Source: Hirschia baltica ATCC 49814 (GTDB taxonomy: Bacteria; Pseudomonadota; Alphaproteobacteria; Caulobacterales; Hyphomonadaceae). Taken from it: a DNA stretch of 64,000 nt. Position 1 is the first letter of the stretch. The number at the start of each line of letters is the position of its first letter. The position numbers and the translations under genes were made by a program. Location of the stretch: contig NC_012982.1 of the NCBI RefSeq assembly GCF_000023785.1, positions 2,666,001 to 2,730,000 on the forward strand, read 5' to 3'. Shown here piece after piece: positions 16,696-26,595 of the stretch. The notes below the pieces were generated by a model that made no database searches, was not told the DNA's origin, and worked only from the letters and a program-made list of their open reading frames with translations.

Positions 16696-18204
16696 CTAGT
16701 CAAACACTTCCCTTGGAAGAAGCTCTGAAGGCATATTTTGGAAACAAACTGGGCGTAAGAAACGACGAATCGACATTGTTCCCACAGAAGTAGCCCCAAA
16801 GTTAGTGGAGGCCGGATAAGGCCCCCCATGCACCATAGAGTCGCAAACTTCTACACCTGTTGGAAATCCATTCACTAAAATACGGCCGGCCTTGCGTTCG
16901 AGAATGGGCATCAGTGCCTTTGCAAGCAAGGCATCCTCCTCACCAAGATGTAGCGTACACGTGAGTTGCCCGACTAAATTTCTAGCGATATCAATAAGTT
17001 CGCCTTCATCTTGGACGCGTACAATAATACCACAAGGGCCAAACACTTCATCATGTATTTCCGGTTCAGCCTGCCAGTATCTCCCCGTTGTCGTATAAAG
17101 CTGCGCTCCAACCTTACGAGACGAATTGCCCGTTTGAAGCTTAACTTCGACCCCCTCGAAAGAAGACACTTTCTGACATGCCGCATCATAAGCCTTGGCC
17201 ATGCCTTCCGTTAGCATATTTTGAGAGCTAAAATCCTCCATGACAATCAGAGCTGCGTCGATGAATTCATCAAGGTCCGGCGTATCGAGTGCAAAAACAA
17301 CACCCGGGTTTGTACAAAATTGACCAACACCCATTGTAACAGAATTAGCCCAAGTGGAACCAAGTTCACCTGCTTGTAGCACATTGGCATTTGGAAGGAC
17401 AAAGACAGGGTTTACCGCCCCTAACTCTCCGAAAAATGGGATAGGATTGGGCCGAGCAGCACATAAATCATACAAAGCACGCCCCCCGCGAAGCGAACCG
17501 GTAAACCCGACAGCACTGACCAACGGATGTTTGACCAAGCTAGTGCCTAATTCCCGATTGTCTCCTTGCAAGAGAGAAAACACCCCTGTGGGTAGCCCAC
17601 ATATCTCAATCGCTGTCGCTATGGCCTTCGCCACCATTTCGCTTGTGCCCGGGTGAGCAGAATGTCCTTTTACAACCACCGGACAACCTGCAGCAAGAGC
17701 AGATGCAGTATCTCCGCCTGCCACTGAAAACGCCAACGGAAAATTCGACGCACCAAATACGGCAACAGGGCCCACAGGTCTTTGAATCAATTTCAAATCA
17801 GGGCGAGGTAAAGGGCTTCTTTCAGGCAATGCAGGATCATGCCGCCTATCTAGATAATGTCCGTCGCGAATTGTTTCTGCAAATAGTTCTAATTGTCCGG
17901 TCGTACGAGCACACTCACCAATCAATCGTGCTTCAGGTAATCCTGTCTCATCCATCGCAATTGCGACAATGTCGGCTATTCGAGCTTTAATCTGTGTCGA
18001 TATTTCAATCAAAAAAAGTGCGCGATCTTCGCGCGTCGATTGAGCAAATTTCTCAAATGCTTTTTCAGCAGCTTGAACGGCTTGATCTACCTCTATTGCT
18101 GAACCAATGGAAAACGAATTCGCCTTCCCTGTCAAAGTATGGGACACAAAGGTATCGGAAGACGCAACCCATTGACCATCAATATAGTGTGTACCGCAAA
18201 TCAT
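16696..18204 (-). CDS. 2,5-dioxovalerate (alpha-ketoglutarate semialdehyde) dehydrogenase
   Basis: The 502-residue aldehyde dehydrogenase carries features of the KGSA dehydrogenase group: F-G-A-S-N-F-P-L-A-F-S in the cofactor site, catalytic Glu in F-F-G-E-L-G-A-V-N-P-V-F-V (about 259) and catalytic Cys in G-Q-F-C-T-N-P-G (about 295). It oxidises alpha-ketoglutarate semialdehyde to 2-oxoglutarate with NAD(P). This is the step after KdgD, encoded at 21272-22186, so together they convert 5-keto-4-deoxyglucarate to the TCA intermediate. It lies downstream of the TonB receptor, from which a terminator separates it. Confidence 0.92.
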   Translation of the reverse strand: MICGTHYIDGQWVASSDTFVSHTLTGKANSFSIGSAIEVDQAVQAAEKAFEKFAQSTREDRALFLIEISTQIKARIADIVAIAMDETGLPEARLIGECARTTGQLELFAETIRDGHYLDRRHDPALPERSPLPRPDLKLIQRPVGPVAVFGASNFPLAFSVAGGDTASALAAGCPVVVKGHSAHPGTSEMVAKAIATAIEICGLPTGVFSLLQGDNRELGTSLVKHPLVSAVGFTGSLRGGRALYDLCAARPNPIPFFGELGAVNPVFVLPNANVLQAGELGSTWANSVTMGVGQFCTNPGVVFALDTPDLDEFIDAALIVMEDFSSQNMLTEGMAKAYDAACQKVSSFEGVEVKLQTGNSSRKVGAQLYTTTGRYWQAEPEIHDEVFGPCGIIVRVQDEGELIDIARNLVGQLTCTLHLGEEDALLAKALMPILERKAGRILVNGFPTGVEVCDSMVHGGPYPASTNFGATSVGTMSIRRFLRPVCFQNMPSELLPREVFD

Positions 18205-18221
18205 TCAAAACTCCTTGATTC

Positions 18222-18262
18222 AAAAAAATAAGGGCAGGCTGAACGATTGGAAGCCTACCCTT
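18222..18262 (-). terminator. Terminator between the TonB receptor and KGSA dehydrogenase
   Basis: A stem of 10-11 bp with one mismatch (AGGGCAGGCT at 18231-18240 against AGCCTACCCT at 18252-18261) is followed on the minus strand by about seven T residues (complement of 18222-18228). It ends the receptor transcript just before the dehydrogenase start at 18204. Confidence 0.85.
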
Positions 18263-18278
18263 AGTTAACGTGGAAGTT

Positions 18279-21044
18279 TTAGAACTGCATACGCGCACCG
18301 ACAAAGAACTGACGTCCTGTGTGGTTATATTCACGAACCAGATCTTGGCTTCCGTCACCCGTTACAAACAATCGCTCGTCTTCGTCGGTCAAATTAATGG
18401 CTTCAAAAGTTAAGGTGACGAAATCGTTGATATTCCAGAAGGCAGAGGCATCGATGTTAACTGATCCATCTGTAGCTTCTTCGGCACTCCCGTTTCGGCC
18501 AGGAACAGTCGTGTTATATTCTGAACGACCATTTGCTGAGAGACGTCCACCATAAACCTCTGTCTCATAATAGACAGTCGCATTCCATGAGTGCTCAGAT
18601 AGTCCAATCAAAGGTGCAGTAAGTGCTGATGCCCCCTGACCATATTCAGATTCAGATTTAACATACGTATAGTTCGCCTGAACACCTAAATTTGACAGCG
18701 CGCCGGGCATGAAAGTGAATGGTTGCTGATAGGCCAATTCAAATCCGGTCAACTCGGACCCATCATTATTGAGCGGCCGAGAAATAATGTAATCATCATT
18801 TATTGGGTTAACCCATGTGGCAGCATCATACTCAACATCTGTCAAAATGAGATCCGCAAAAATAGCATCGACACGACCGGATTCGGAGAAAGTTGCTACA
18901 AAACCATCAATATCTTTGTAGAATAATGTAGCAGCCAAAACAGATTCCGGAGCAAAATACCACTCCACTCCAATATCAATCTGATTTGACAGAATCGGAT
19001 CCAAGAATGGGTTACCACCACTCAATGTTCCATTCACACCTGAATATGTGGATGTAGGTGATAGCGCGCCTAATCCGGGACGGCTCATAGTACGCCCCAT
19101 ATTTAAGCGCATTTGAACGTCATCCGACAACTCCCAAGCGAAATTGGTAGACGGCAGAACAGTTGTGAAGCTGTTTGTAACGCTTACAGCGACGTCCCCC
19201 TCACCCGTTGGAACTGAACCTGCGGAAGTAATTTCAGTCTCAACAACCCGCACCCCAGCATTAGACCTTAGCGGACGACCAAGAAGTTCAGCCTCAGCGC
19301 TAAACTCAACATAAGCGCCTTGAGTTTTTTCTTGGATATTGAACGTTCCACCATCCACAGCATCAGGCACCCAAGGGCCCAACTGATATGCGGCAATTGT
19401 TGCATCATAGTCAGCCACGACAAAATTACCTGGGATCCCCCCTGAAGCAATGCCTTCTCCAAAGTTTGAAACGGGCAGCAGAGTTGTCAATCCATCAAGC
19501 GAAGTCGGTTCAGTTCGCTCGACCACGTTCGATGTCAACGTATCAATTTCACGATCGTTGAAGATAACGCCCGCTTTAAGATTAGATGCCCCAATCTCCC
19601 AGGTAAAATCCAATCCCGCCGTCACATTTTTACGTTTCACATCATTTGCACGAATAGTCGGACCCGTGAATCCAAAATTACTCGGATCGGTAACATCAAA
19701 CCCATATGTTAGAGATGGGAAATTCTCATCGCCAGTAAAGTTAAAACCCATCGTCGTGCCTTCAATGGCAGTTAGATTGAAGCGATATTGTTCAACACGA
19801 AAATCAGATTCAGACGCACCAAGAATAAAATGTATAGACTTGTTGTCATCTAGGTCGATATCACCATTAAAAGCGAGCTGATCAAACTTCGTTGTTGATT
19901 CCGTCAATCGGTTTTCTACACGAAGCACAACATTGTCGAATGTACCGGAAGTTAGAGACTTACCATCTTCCGAAATACTTACCTCAACAGGCGTTATAGA
20001 ATCAAACAAGTTACGGAATTGGCCCATAAGATTGTATGCATCGCGATAGTTCTCAAGTTCTGAATGAACCACATCAAGCACAAAATCCATATTTGCAGTT
20101 GGACGATATTGTAGTGCAACTGCCCCACCAATACGCTCTTGGTCATTTCCAAAATAATCCAGACGCGGCAGGCGGGGTGCCATTACATCATCAAGCGTGC
20201 GCCCCTCCGCAATAGTACCATTTACAACGGTTGCAGATGTATCTGCCCATGTGCGCCCATTGTTAGATGGACTCTGCCAACGAACAGAACCAAACCCTTC
20301 CTGACGTACTGTTCGCTGCGTGTAAGCAAGTGAACCGATGATACCGAAAGTATCACCAAAAGTATTTGATATTATAACTGAACCACGCGGATCCATTTCT
20401 TCGGTTAGATCGTTATAACCCATTTTCACACCACCGGAGACGTTGAAACCCGGCTTGTCGAAAGGCCTTGGCGTGTAAAGGTCGACCGTCCCAGCAATTC
20501 CACCTTCTTCTGTGGAAGCTTTTGAAGATTTTTGAATATCTATCCTGTTAAAAAGCTCAGAAGAAAAAACGTTAAAATCAAACGCGCGACTACCATTCAA
20601 GCCACCCGATGAATCCAAACCATCAGAGGAAGCCGGAACCTCCATGCCATTTAGCGTCGTGCGCGTGAACTGAGGTCCCAAGCCACGTAAAGTTACCTGA
20701 CGCCCTTCACCACCTTCACGTGAAATAGCGACGCCCGGCACACGTTGGATTGACTCAGCCAGATTGAGATCCGGCATTTTCCCCATATCCTCAGCGACAA
20801 TGCTCTCAGTTGAATTGACGGTATTTCGTTTTAGATCTAGCGATTCTTCTAGGCTTTTACGAAAGCCTGTTACGACAATTGTCTCCAATTGCTTTGGAGC
20901 ATCTTCTTCAGCGGCAACATAGACATTTTGTGCATTCGCCACAGGCAATGAAGCTGATACTAATGCCAACGTTAAGCCTGCACATGACACACTGGAAAGC
21001 CATGATGGTTTAAGCGACCCTCTTTGTTGTATATCCCTAGACAT
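18279..21044 (-). CDS. TonB-dependent receptor (Caulobacter/Xanthomonas type) of the uronate locus
   Basis: This 921-residue receptor starts at an ATG behind a GGAGG site and has a signal peptide ending near V-A-N-A-Q-N. The TonB box and plug motif L-E-T-I-V-V-T-G-F-R and the N-terminal string M-P-D-L-N-L-A-E-S-I-Q-R-V-P-G-V are hallmarks of the large Caulobacter/Xanthomonas carbohydrate-receptor group (TIGR01782-like). The barrel ends in Gln-Phe. Flanked by KGSA dehydrogenase and KdgD, it probably imports an oligo-uronide or aldarate-containing sugar; this is inferred from context. It is divergent from kdgD. Confidence 0.93.
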   Translation of the reverse strand: MSRDIQQRGSLKPSWLSSVSCAGLTLALVSASLPVANAQNVYVAAEEDAPKQLETIVVTGFRKSLEESLDLKRNTVNSTESIVAEDMGKMPDLNLAESIQRVPGVAISREGGEGRQVTLRGLGPQFTRTTLNGMEVPASSDGLDSSGGLNGSRAFDFNVFSSELFNRIDIQKSSKASTEEGGIAGTVDLYTPRPFDKPGFNVSGGVKMGYNDLTEEMDPRGSVIISNTFGDTFGIIGSLAYTQRTVRQEGFGSVRWQSPSNNGRTWADTSATVVNGTIAEGRTLDDVMAPRLPRLDYFGNDQERIGGAVALQYRPTANMDFVLDVVHSELENYRDAYNLMGQFRNLFDSITPVEVSISEDGKSLTSGTFDNVVLRVENRLTESTTKFDQLAFNGDIDLDDNKSIHFILGASESDFRVEQYRFNLTAIEGTTMGFNFTGDENFPSLTYGFDVTDPSNFGFTGPTIRANDVKRKNVTAGLDFTWEIGASNLKAGVIFNDREIDTLTSNVVERTEPTSLDGLTTLLPVSNFGEGIASGGIPGNFVVADYDATIAAYQLGPWVPDAVDGGTFNIQEKTQGAYVEFSAEAELLGRPLRSNAGVRVVETEITSAGSVPTGEGDVAVSVTNSFTTVLPSTNFAWELSDDVQMRLNMGRTMSRPGLGALSPTSTYSGVNGTLSGGNPFLDPILSNQIDIGVEWYFAPESVLAATLFYKDIDGFVATFSESGRVDAIFADLILTDVEYDAATWVNPINDDYIISRPLNNDGSELTGFELAYQQPFTFMPGALSNLGVQANYTYVKSESEYGQGASALTAPLIGLSEHSWNATVYYETEVYGGRLSANGRSEYNTTVPGRNGSAEEATDGSVNIDASAFWNINDFVTLTFEAINLTDEDERLFVTGDGSQDLVREYNHTGRQFFVGARMQF

Positions 21045-21162
21045 TTTTATTTCCTCCCATAGTTATTTGATTCAAAATAAACACTGACAGCAAAAGAAAA
21101 ACAGCTAAAACACTATGGATCCATTCAATTTCAGCATCGAACTATCAAACGAAACAACTGCC

Positions 21163-21176
21163 TGATTAATACAATA
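21163..21176. promoter_or_regulatory. Candidate shared operator of the uronate locus (copy 1)
   Basis: TGATTAATACAATA lies in the 227-bp divergent region between the TonB receptor and kdgD. It matches 13 of 14 positions of TGATCAATACAATA at 26477-26490, upstream of the gudP-like gene. The common site suggests one regulator for the whole locus. Confidence 0.4.
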
Positions 21177-21271
21177 ATTGAATGAATTGATAACATATTG
21201 GCGTTAGACGACATACAATTTTCAAAGCTAATGTCCTTATTATGATTAGAAATTTCATTTAAGGATTGACG

Positions 21272-22186
21272 ATGCACAATGCTTCTCCGCGTGAAATGGC
21301 GCACGTATTAGGATCTGGCCTACTCTCATTTCCCGTTACTCACTTTGATGAGGCTGGGCATTTCAATAGTACTGCCTATAAAGAACACTGCGAATATATG
21401 CTATCACATGAACTCTCCGGAGTTTTTGCTGCCGGTGGAACGGGAGAGTTTTTCTCCTTAAGGCCGGAAGAGGTCGACAAGATCGTTCGCGCAACCGTCG
21501 ATGTCGTTCGCGGAAAAACACCTGTTATCGCTGGTTGTGGTTACGGAACAGCGATCGCGACAGATTTGGCACAAAATGCTGAAAAGGCAGGCGCTGACGG
21601 TATCTTGCTTTTACCACCCTATCTCATGTTTGCAGGTCAACAAGGTCTCTATGATCACATAGAAGCTGTCTGCCGCTCTACAAAATTAGGTGTCATAGTT
21701 TACAATCGCGATAACGGGGTCATCGACGAAGTTACGCTTGATAAACTCTGCGATCGCAACCCCAATCTTATCGGCTTTAAAGATGGCGTTGGAGACATAG
21801 AACTTATGATGCGTATCTATGCGCGCATGGGAGATAGATTGACATATATTGGCGGCCTACCAACAGCCGAAACTTTTGCCCCAGCTTACCTAGAAATGGG
21901 TGTGACGACTTATTCGTCAGCGATTTTCAACTTTGTGCCAAGTTTCGCAACGAAGTTCTATAAAGCTGTTCGCGCTAAAGATCATGACACCATTATGGAA
22001 GGACTTAAAACTTTCGTTCTACCTTATATAGCACTGCGCAATGAAGGCAAAGGCTACGCTGTATCGATTGTGAAGGCCGGAATGAAAGCTATAGGTCGCC
22101 CCGCCGGCCCAGTACGCAGCCCCCTCACCGACCTAAATGAAGATCAAATACAACGCCTAAAACTTCTCATTGACAAAGTTTCCTAA
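21272..22186 (+). CDS. kdgD: 5-dehydro-4-deoxyglucarate dehydratase
   Basis: The start is the ATG at 21272, six bases after AAGGA, giving 304 residues; a TTG two codons earlier is less likely. The protein belongs to the DapA/NAL aldolase superfamily with an alpha/beta barrel. The Schiff-base Lys is in I-G-F-K-D-G-V-G-D (about residue 170), and [12 protein letters not shown] and V-Y-N-R-D-N-G are typical of KdgD rather than DapA. It dehydrates and decarboxylates 5-keto-4-deoxyglucarate to alpha-ketoglutarate semialdehyde, the substrate of the dehydrogenase at 16696-18204. No glucarate dehydratase is present in this window, so the upstream step must lie elsewhere. Confidence 0.93.
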   Translation: MHNASPREMAHVLGSGLLSFPVTHFDEAGHFNSTAYKEHCEYMLSHELSGVFAAGGTGEFFSLRPEEVDKIVRATVDVVRGKTPVIAGCGYGTAIATDLAQNAEKAGADGILLLPPYLMFAGQQGLYDHIEAVCRSTKLGVIVYNRDNGVIDEVTLDKLCDRNPNLIGFKDGVGDIELMMRIYARMGDRLTYIGGLPTAETFAPAYLEMGVTTYSSAIFNFVPSFATKFYKAVRAKDHDTIMEGLKTFVLPYIALRNEGKGYAVSIVKAGMKAIGRPAGPVRSPLTDLNEDQIQRLKLLIDKVS

Positions 22187-22216
22187 TCTCACAACTGTCT
22201 GAATATGCAGTTTGAA

Positions 22217-22245
22217 GCCGGTTTTTCTCGTTAGAAACAACCGGC
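22217..22245. terminator. Hairpin between kdgD and the LysR gene
   Basis: GCCGGTT at 22217-22223 pairs with AACCGGC at 22239-22245, and the inner bases TTTCT/AGAAA extend the stem with a bulge. There is no T run after it, so it may be a partial terminator or a processing hairpin. Confidence 0.4.
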
Positions 22246-22260
22246 ACTAAGGACAGTTCT

Positions 22261-23142
22261 ATGTTTGAATTCAGTCAACTAAGATGTTTTGTTGCAGTCG
22301 CCGAGGAAATGCATTTTGGACGAGGTGCAGAACGCCTCAACATGACGCAACCACCTGTCAGCAGACAGGTGCAAGTGTTAGAACGAGTTCTAGGAACACC
22401 TCTTTTTGATAGAACTAGCCGTTCTGTAAAGCTGACTCCTGCAGGGAAACGCTTTTTGGTTGAAGCCAAACACATTCTTAGAATTTCACAGGATGCCGCC
22501 GCAATAGCCAAACGTGTTGCTTCAGGTGAAGTTGGCAATTTGGCCATTAGTTTCACCGCAGCTTCAGGATACAGCTATCTCCCTCACCTTATAGATGTTT
22601 GCTGCTCGAAACTTCCAAGCACCCAACTTATCTTGAGAGAAATGATTACAAGCGACCAGATACAAGCTCTTGAATCTGGACAGGTCGATATAGGATTATT
22701 AAGAGGTCGCTTCAATTTAAAAGGGTATGAAAAGCGCCGCATACTTCGAGAAAAACTTATTGCAGCCATTCCCGCTAGCGACCCTAAAGCAAGCAAAGAG
22801 ACATTGACGCTTCAGGACTTTCACGCTTCTAATTTCATCATGTATACTCCACAACGCGCTGGGTATTTTCATGACATGTTGAACAAACACTTTGAACGCG
22901 CGAATGTAGAACCAATATTTACCCAATACATGAGTCAGATACACACAATGCTATCTCTCGTACATGCAAATCTAGGAGCGGCTATTGTGCCAGAGGCAGC
23001 GAGTGTATTGAAATTTTCGAACGTGGAATACCGGCCACTAGAACTGCCTTCCCATTATCCAGTTGAGCTACATATTGTTTGGAAAAAAAATAACGATAAC
23101 CCCTGCATTCCTTCACTCCTCAAACACATAGAAGAGCAATAG
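22261..23142 (+). CDS. LysR-family transcriptional regulator of the uronate locus
   Basis: The 293-residue protein has an N-terminal winged helix (L-R-C-F-V-A-V-A-E-E-M-H-F-G-R-G-A-E-R-L-N at residues 7-27, then Q-P-P-V-S-R-Q-V) and a periplasmic-binding-like effector domain from about residue 90. It begins behind AGGA, 74 bp after kdgD on the same strand. Position suggests it senses an aldarate or uronate intermediate and controls kdgD and its neighbours; the shared TGATYAATACAATA element is a candidate target. The N-terminal H-F-G-R-A-A-like segment is close to the CatR/BenM group. Confidence 0.9.
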   Translation: MFEFSQLRCFVAVAEEMHFGRGAERLNMTQPPVSRQVQVLERVLGTPLFDRTSRSVKLTPAGKRFLVEAKHILRISQDAAAIAKRVASGEVGNLAISFTAASGYSYLPHLIDVCCSKLPSTQLILREMITSDQIQALESGQVDIGLLRGRFNLKGYEKRRILREKLIAAIPASDPKASKETLTLQDFHASNFIMYTPQRAGYFHDMLNKHFERANVEPIFTQYMSQIHTMLSLVHANLGAAIVPEAASVLKFSNVEYRPLELPSHYPVELHIVWKKNNDNPCIPSLLKHIEEQ

Positions 23143-23149
23143 GTCTGGT

Positions 23150-24997
23150 TTATCTATCCCACGGAAACAATAGTGTTGGACTATTCTTATATCTCGACAT
23201 CTGCATCTGAATTGTGATGCTAGAATGCGCTGGTACTTTAAGTCTAAGATACGACTGATCAACCTTCTTGGATTCTCCATTCACCGTGATCGAGTTGATT
23301 TGGTGCTCACCATAACCGCCACCTTGAATGACAATGTCTCGATCAAAAACCATTCCTGTGTTCACAATGATAAGCGCCGTCATATCATCAGTCATTTCTG
23401 TAACTAGTGCAGCCATATCTTCAGGCAGTCCAGCACGTTTACGCTCTGGGTCGAAATGGCGAACGCGAGCATAAAGTGGAGACCCACCTATATAAGCCGA
23501 GGATTTAGACCATGCTGGACGACCAATATGAATTGCCCCCATCGTCTGGTGCATCAGCGCAGTTATAGTAGCTGGATTTGATTTTAAGACGCCATCGGCA
23601 AGACGAGAATCGGGTGTTGAAGTATCCTCATGAATGCTATCAACGCACCTGACAACTTGACTAATGTCTTGTCGCAATGCTTGGACCGGCCACGCCTCAT
23701 TTCGTCCTTCAAGAAAGGCAATCCATGGATGATCCGGTGCAAGTTTACGGTCACTTTTTTTCATGGAAAACCACCAGATATCTAAGCGGTTGGACTCATT
23801 CAAGCCATCTTTCCACCCATACCACCCGTCATCGCCATATTGTGTCGGTGTTTGCAATATACCGTTTTGAGTACGCTTTTGCGCATTGATTTCGTCTAGC
23901 AATCGCCGCCATGTCTGAAGATATTTATCTTCGCCCGTCAAAAGGTAGGCATTAAAAAATCCGACTATCGTCCGCAAAACTCGATTTCGGTTAACGCGTT
24001 CACCTGTTGTTGTGTCAATCGGGCTGAATCCCCAACCATATGTTCCCCCATACCATTTACCATTGGTAGCCGATCCGATTTCACCATCGAGTCCAATGTT
24101 TGATGGCAAAATACCATCATTTTTTTCAGCACGCTCAGCCCAGGCATCTACATATTCCAAGAGCCATTTTTTATACTTCGGCTCTTGCGTTAACATAAAA
24201 GCGTTCAGAGCCAATGTTGTTGATAAAAGGTTCAGCGGATGATCGCCTACAACTTCTGTGTACTCCCGATAATGGTCTAATGTTTCTTCATATGTGGTTT
24301 CCCCATGCTCCATGAAAAAACGATCACCAACCTCAAAATATTCACCCGCCCAGTCCAACGCCGTCGCATCGCGCAACATCGGGCCTCTACTTCCATTCAT
24401 CATACTCTTGATGATTTTATGTTTTGGGTCCCAATTCTGAGCAGCTTCATCTTCGCCCATATACAGGCCAGCAAACCGCCGAATACGCTTGGTATTTGCC
24501 TGATTATAAGGATCAGATGCTGGCATAACATTGAAAACAGTAAGCTCCTCAGCAAGATGTTGCCAATCAAATTGAACGTTGAATTCCTTATACAACATAC
24601 CATCGCGCGCAATCTCAATTTGAGATGTCTTTGCTTGGGTAAACTGCCGCAAATGCCCCTCCCAACCATGGGTATAGAGATCTTTCACGACCTCCTTTCC
24701 ACCAAGTGCATGAAGTTGGGGCCAGTTATTCAGGTTCTCAATAGCGTCATCAGGACCATCATTAGCACCCCATCGCTCATAACAGAGAAAATACCCTCGT
24801 TCGTCAAAATACTTATTGTAGAAAAGTACGCAAGCATCAGACATTTCATCTAGTAATTGGCGTTGTAACAAAGCCCATTCTGGAACTTTGCGTTCACCAT
24901 CAACAGGCATTGCGGGCATAGCCGTAGCCTTCATTATTCCTTGCAACGGCAAACAAGAAACACCAGAGAGGAATAGACGTCGCGACAATTGAGACAT
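23150..24997 (-). CDS. Tat-exported protein of unknown family, possible alpha/alpha-toroid uronan-acting enzyme
   Basis: The 615-residue product carries a twin-arginine signal (S-R-R-L-F-L-S-G at residues 5-12) with cleavage near residue 28. The remainder is rich in aromatic and acidic residues and alpha-helical in look (for example A-W-E-R-A/L-D-E-I blocks and repeated W-L-L-E-Y-V-D-A-W segments), typical of alpha/alpha-toroid glycoside hydrolases and polysaccharide lyases. The last 110 residues look like a beta-sandwich. I cannot name the family with confidence; glucuronan/alginate lyase families with a toroid fold (such as PL38) would fit the setting. It lies 10 bp downstream of the GudP-like transporter on the same strand, so the two are cotranscribed. 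Confidence 0.75.
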   Translation of the reverse strand: MSQLSRRLFLSGVSCLPLQGIMKATAMPAMPVDGERKVPEWALLQRQLLDEMSDACVLFYNKYFDERGYFLCYERWGANDGPDDAIENLNNWPQLHALGGKEVVKDLYTHGWEGHLRQFTQAKTSQIEIARDGMLYKEFNVQFDWQHLAEELTVFNVMPASDPYNQANTKRIRRFAGLYMGEDEAAQNWDPKHKIIKSMMNGSRGPMLRDATALDWAGEYFEVGDRFFMEHGETTYEETLDHYREYTEVVGDHPLNLLSTTLALNAFMLTQEPKYKKWLLEYVDAWAERAEKNDGILPSNIGLDGEIGSATNGKWYGGTYGWGFSPIDTTTGERVNRNRVLRTIVGFFNAYLLTGEDKYLQTWRRLLDEINAQKRTQNGILQTPTQYGDDGWYGWKDGLNESNRLDIWWFSMKKSDRKLAPDHPWIAFLEGRNEAWPVQALRQDISQVVRCVDSIHEDTSTPDSRLADGVLKSNPATITALMHQTMGAIHIGRPAWSKSSAYIGGSPLYARVRHFDPERKRAGLPEDMAALVTEMTDDMTALIIVNTGMVFDRDIVIQGGGYGEHQINSITVNGESKKVDQSYLRLKVPAHSSITIQMQMSRYKNSPTLLFPWDR

Positions 24998-25007
24998 GTT
25001 AAGACCT

Positions 25008-26354
25008 TTAACCTGCTTCTTGAACTTGAGGAGGAGTTTTGGGGAGAAGTGTTAGTCTTTCAATTTTCTGGACGATCACCAAATAAGCAATCATCACAAG
25101 AACACTATGAACACCTACAAAGATCAGTGCATTATCAAAATTCCCTGAATTGCCTACCAGAAACCCGATGACTATCGGCGTCACGATGCCAGCAGTATTT
25201 CCACATGTATTGAAAATGCCTCCTGTAACACCCACAAACTCTTTTGGTGATGTGTCAGAGATTATCGCCCATCCTAATGAGCCCATCCCTTTTCCGAAAA
25301 AAGCAAGCGCCATAAATGCAATGATCATCCATTCTGCATCTACAACAGTGCAGGCCATTATAGAACACGCCATGGCCATACCTATTAGAAGCGGTGTTTT
25401 GCGAGCAATAGTTGCCGAGCCAGTTTTTCTCAATAAAGCATCAGATATAACACCACCTAATACCCCACCAGCAAAACCACACAGTGCAGGAATCGCAGTA
25501 GCAAAACCGGCTTTAAGAATGTCCATCCCCCGTTCTTGAACTAGATAAATTGGAAACCAAGTCACAAAAAAATAAGTCAGGACGTTTATACCATATTGAC
25601 CGATAAATATCCCAACAAGCATTCGGCTACCCAACACTTGACGCACATTATGCCAATTAAAATCCGCACTTTTTGATCCAGCAGATGAATCTAAGCCAGT
25701 AATACCACCGCCATCTTCGATATAGTTCACCTCAGCTTCATTCACCCAGTTATGCTCAACAGGACTTCGAATAAATTTCCAGAATACAAAAGCCGCAACC
25801 AATCCCAATCCACCCATAACAAAGAAAACGCTACTCCACCCAAAAGAATGAACCAGCCACGCCATAAAAGGAGCAAAAACGACTAAAGAAAAATACTGCG
25901 CCGAATTAAATATAGCCGATGCGGTTCCACGCTCAGAATTAGGGAACCAATTTGATACGACACGCGCATTCCCTGGGAAGGACGGTGCCTCACACAGTCC
26001 AACCAACATTCTCAGCGCAAACAAAATCGCAAATGCTGTCCCGCCGACAAAAAATCCTACAAACCCTTGAAAGAAAGTGAATAGCGACCACATCGCGATC
26101 GCAATTGTATAGACTAACCGCGTCCCAAATTTATCCAGCAGCGCACCACCTGGAATCTGCGCAGCGACATAAGCCCAAGCAAAAGCAGACAATATAAAAC
26201 CAAGTTGAACCGAATTCAGTCCCAAATCACTTGATGCGGCATCTCCTGCTATGGCAAAACTTGCTCTATCTGCGTAATTTATTGTGGTAATTATAAAGAT
26301 TAACGCAATAATCAGAAACCTAACTCTTGTAGGTTTTAAATCGGCTTTTATCAC
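25008..26354 (-). CDS. MFS transporter, GudP/ExuT-like (anion:cation symporter family)
   Basis: The 448-residue protein starts at a GTG six bases after GGAG. It has about 12 membrane segments and the family's opening motif I-N-Y-A-D-R-A-S-F-A-I-A-G near residue 25, which is close to GudP/GarP/ExuT of the hexuronate and aldarate transporters. L-D-K-F-G-T-R is the loop 2-3 signature of the major facilitator superfamily. It would bring glucarate, galactarate or a hexuronate from the periplasm into the cytoplasm with protons, feeding KdgD. It heads a two-gene unit with the Tat-exported 615-residue protein. Confidence 0.88.
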   Translation of the reverse strand: MIKADLKPTRVRFLIIALIFIITTINYADRASFAIAGDAASSDLGLNSVQLGFILSAFAWAYVAAQIPGGALLDKFGTRLVYTIAIAMWSLFTFFQGFVGFFVGGTAFAILFALRMLVGLCEAPSFPGNARVVSNWFPNSERGTASAIFNSAQYFSLVVFAPFMAWLVHSFGWSSVFFVMGGLGLVAAFVFWKFIRSPVEHNWVNEAEVNYIEDGGGITGLDSSAGSKSADFNWHNVRQVLGSRMLVGIFIGQYGINVLTYFFVTWFPIYLVQERGMDILKAGFATAIPALCGFAGGVLGGVISDALLRKTGSATIARKTPLLIGMAMACSIMACTVVDAEWMIIAFMALAFFGKGMGSLGWAIISDTSPKEFVGVTGGIFNTCGNTAGIVTPIVIGFLVGNSGNFDNALIFVGVHSVLVMIAYLVIVQKIERLTLLPKTPPQVQEAG

Positions 26355-26473
26355 CTGAACTCCATCTCCTCCGCGATTTCCTCTGAAAGACTAGCATTGA
26401 CTAGACTAGGGAAAATTATACTTTTCCGGTGAGATTACGCGCAAAGATCATGTGCCGTCAAAGGTCAGAATAC

Positions 26474-26490
26474 TATTGATCAATACAATA
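26474..26490. promoter_or_regulatory. Candidate shared operator of the uronate locus (copy 2) with palindrome
   Basis: TATTGATCAATA (26474-26485) is a perfect 12-bp palindrome, and its right half belongs to TGATCAATACAATA (26477-26490), which recurs with one change at 21163-21176. It lies about 120 bp upstream of the gudP-like start and is the clearest regulatory candidate in the 241-bp intergenic region. Confidence 0.45.
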
Positions 26491-26595
26491 TCGGTATCAA
26501 TCAAATTCATAAGGCGGAAACGTCTGAAACATGGTTTTGGTGGAATATTTTTGCTTTACAAATTCAGGCGAAGCGATCCTCTCAGAAGAAGGAAT

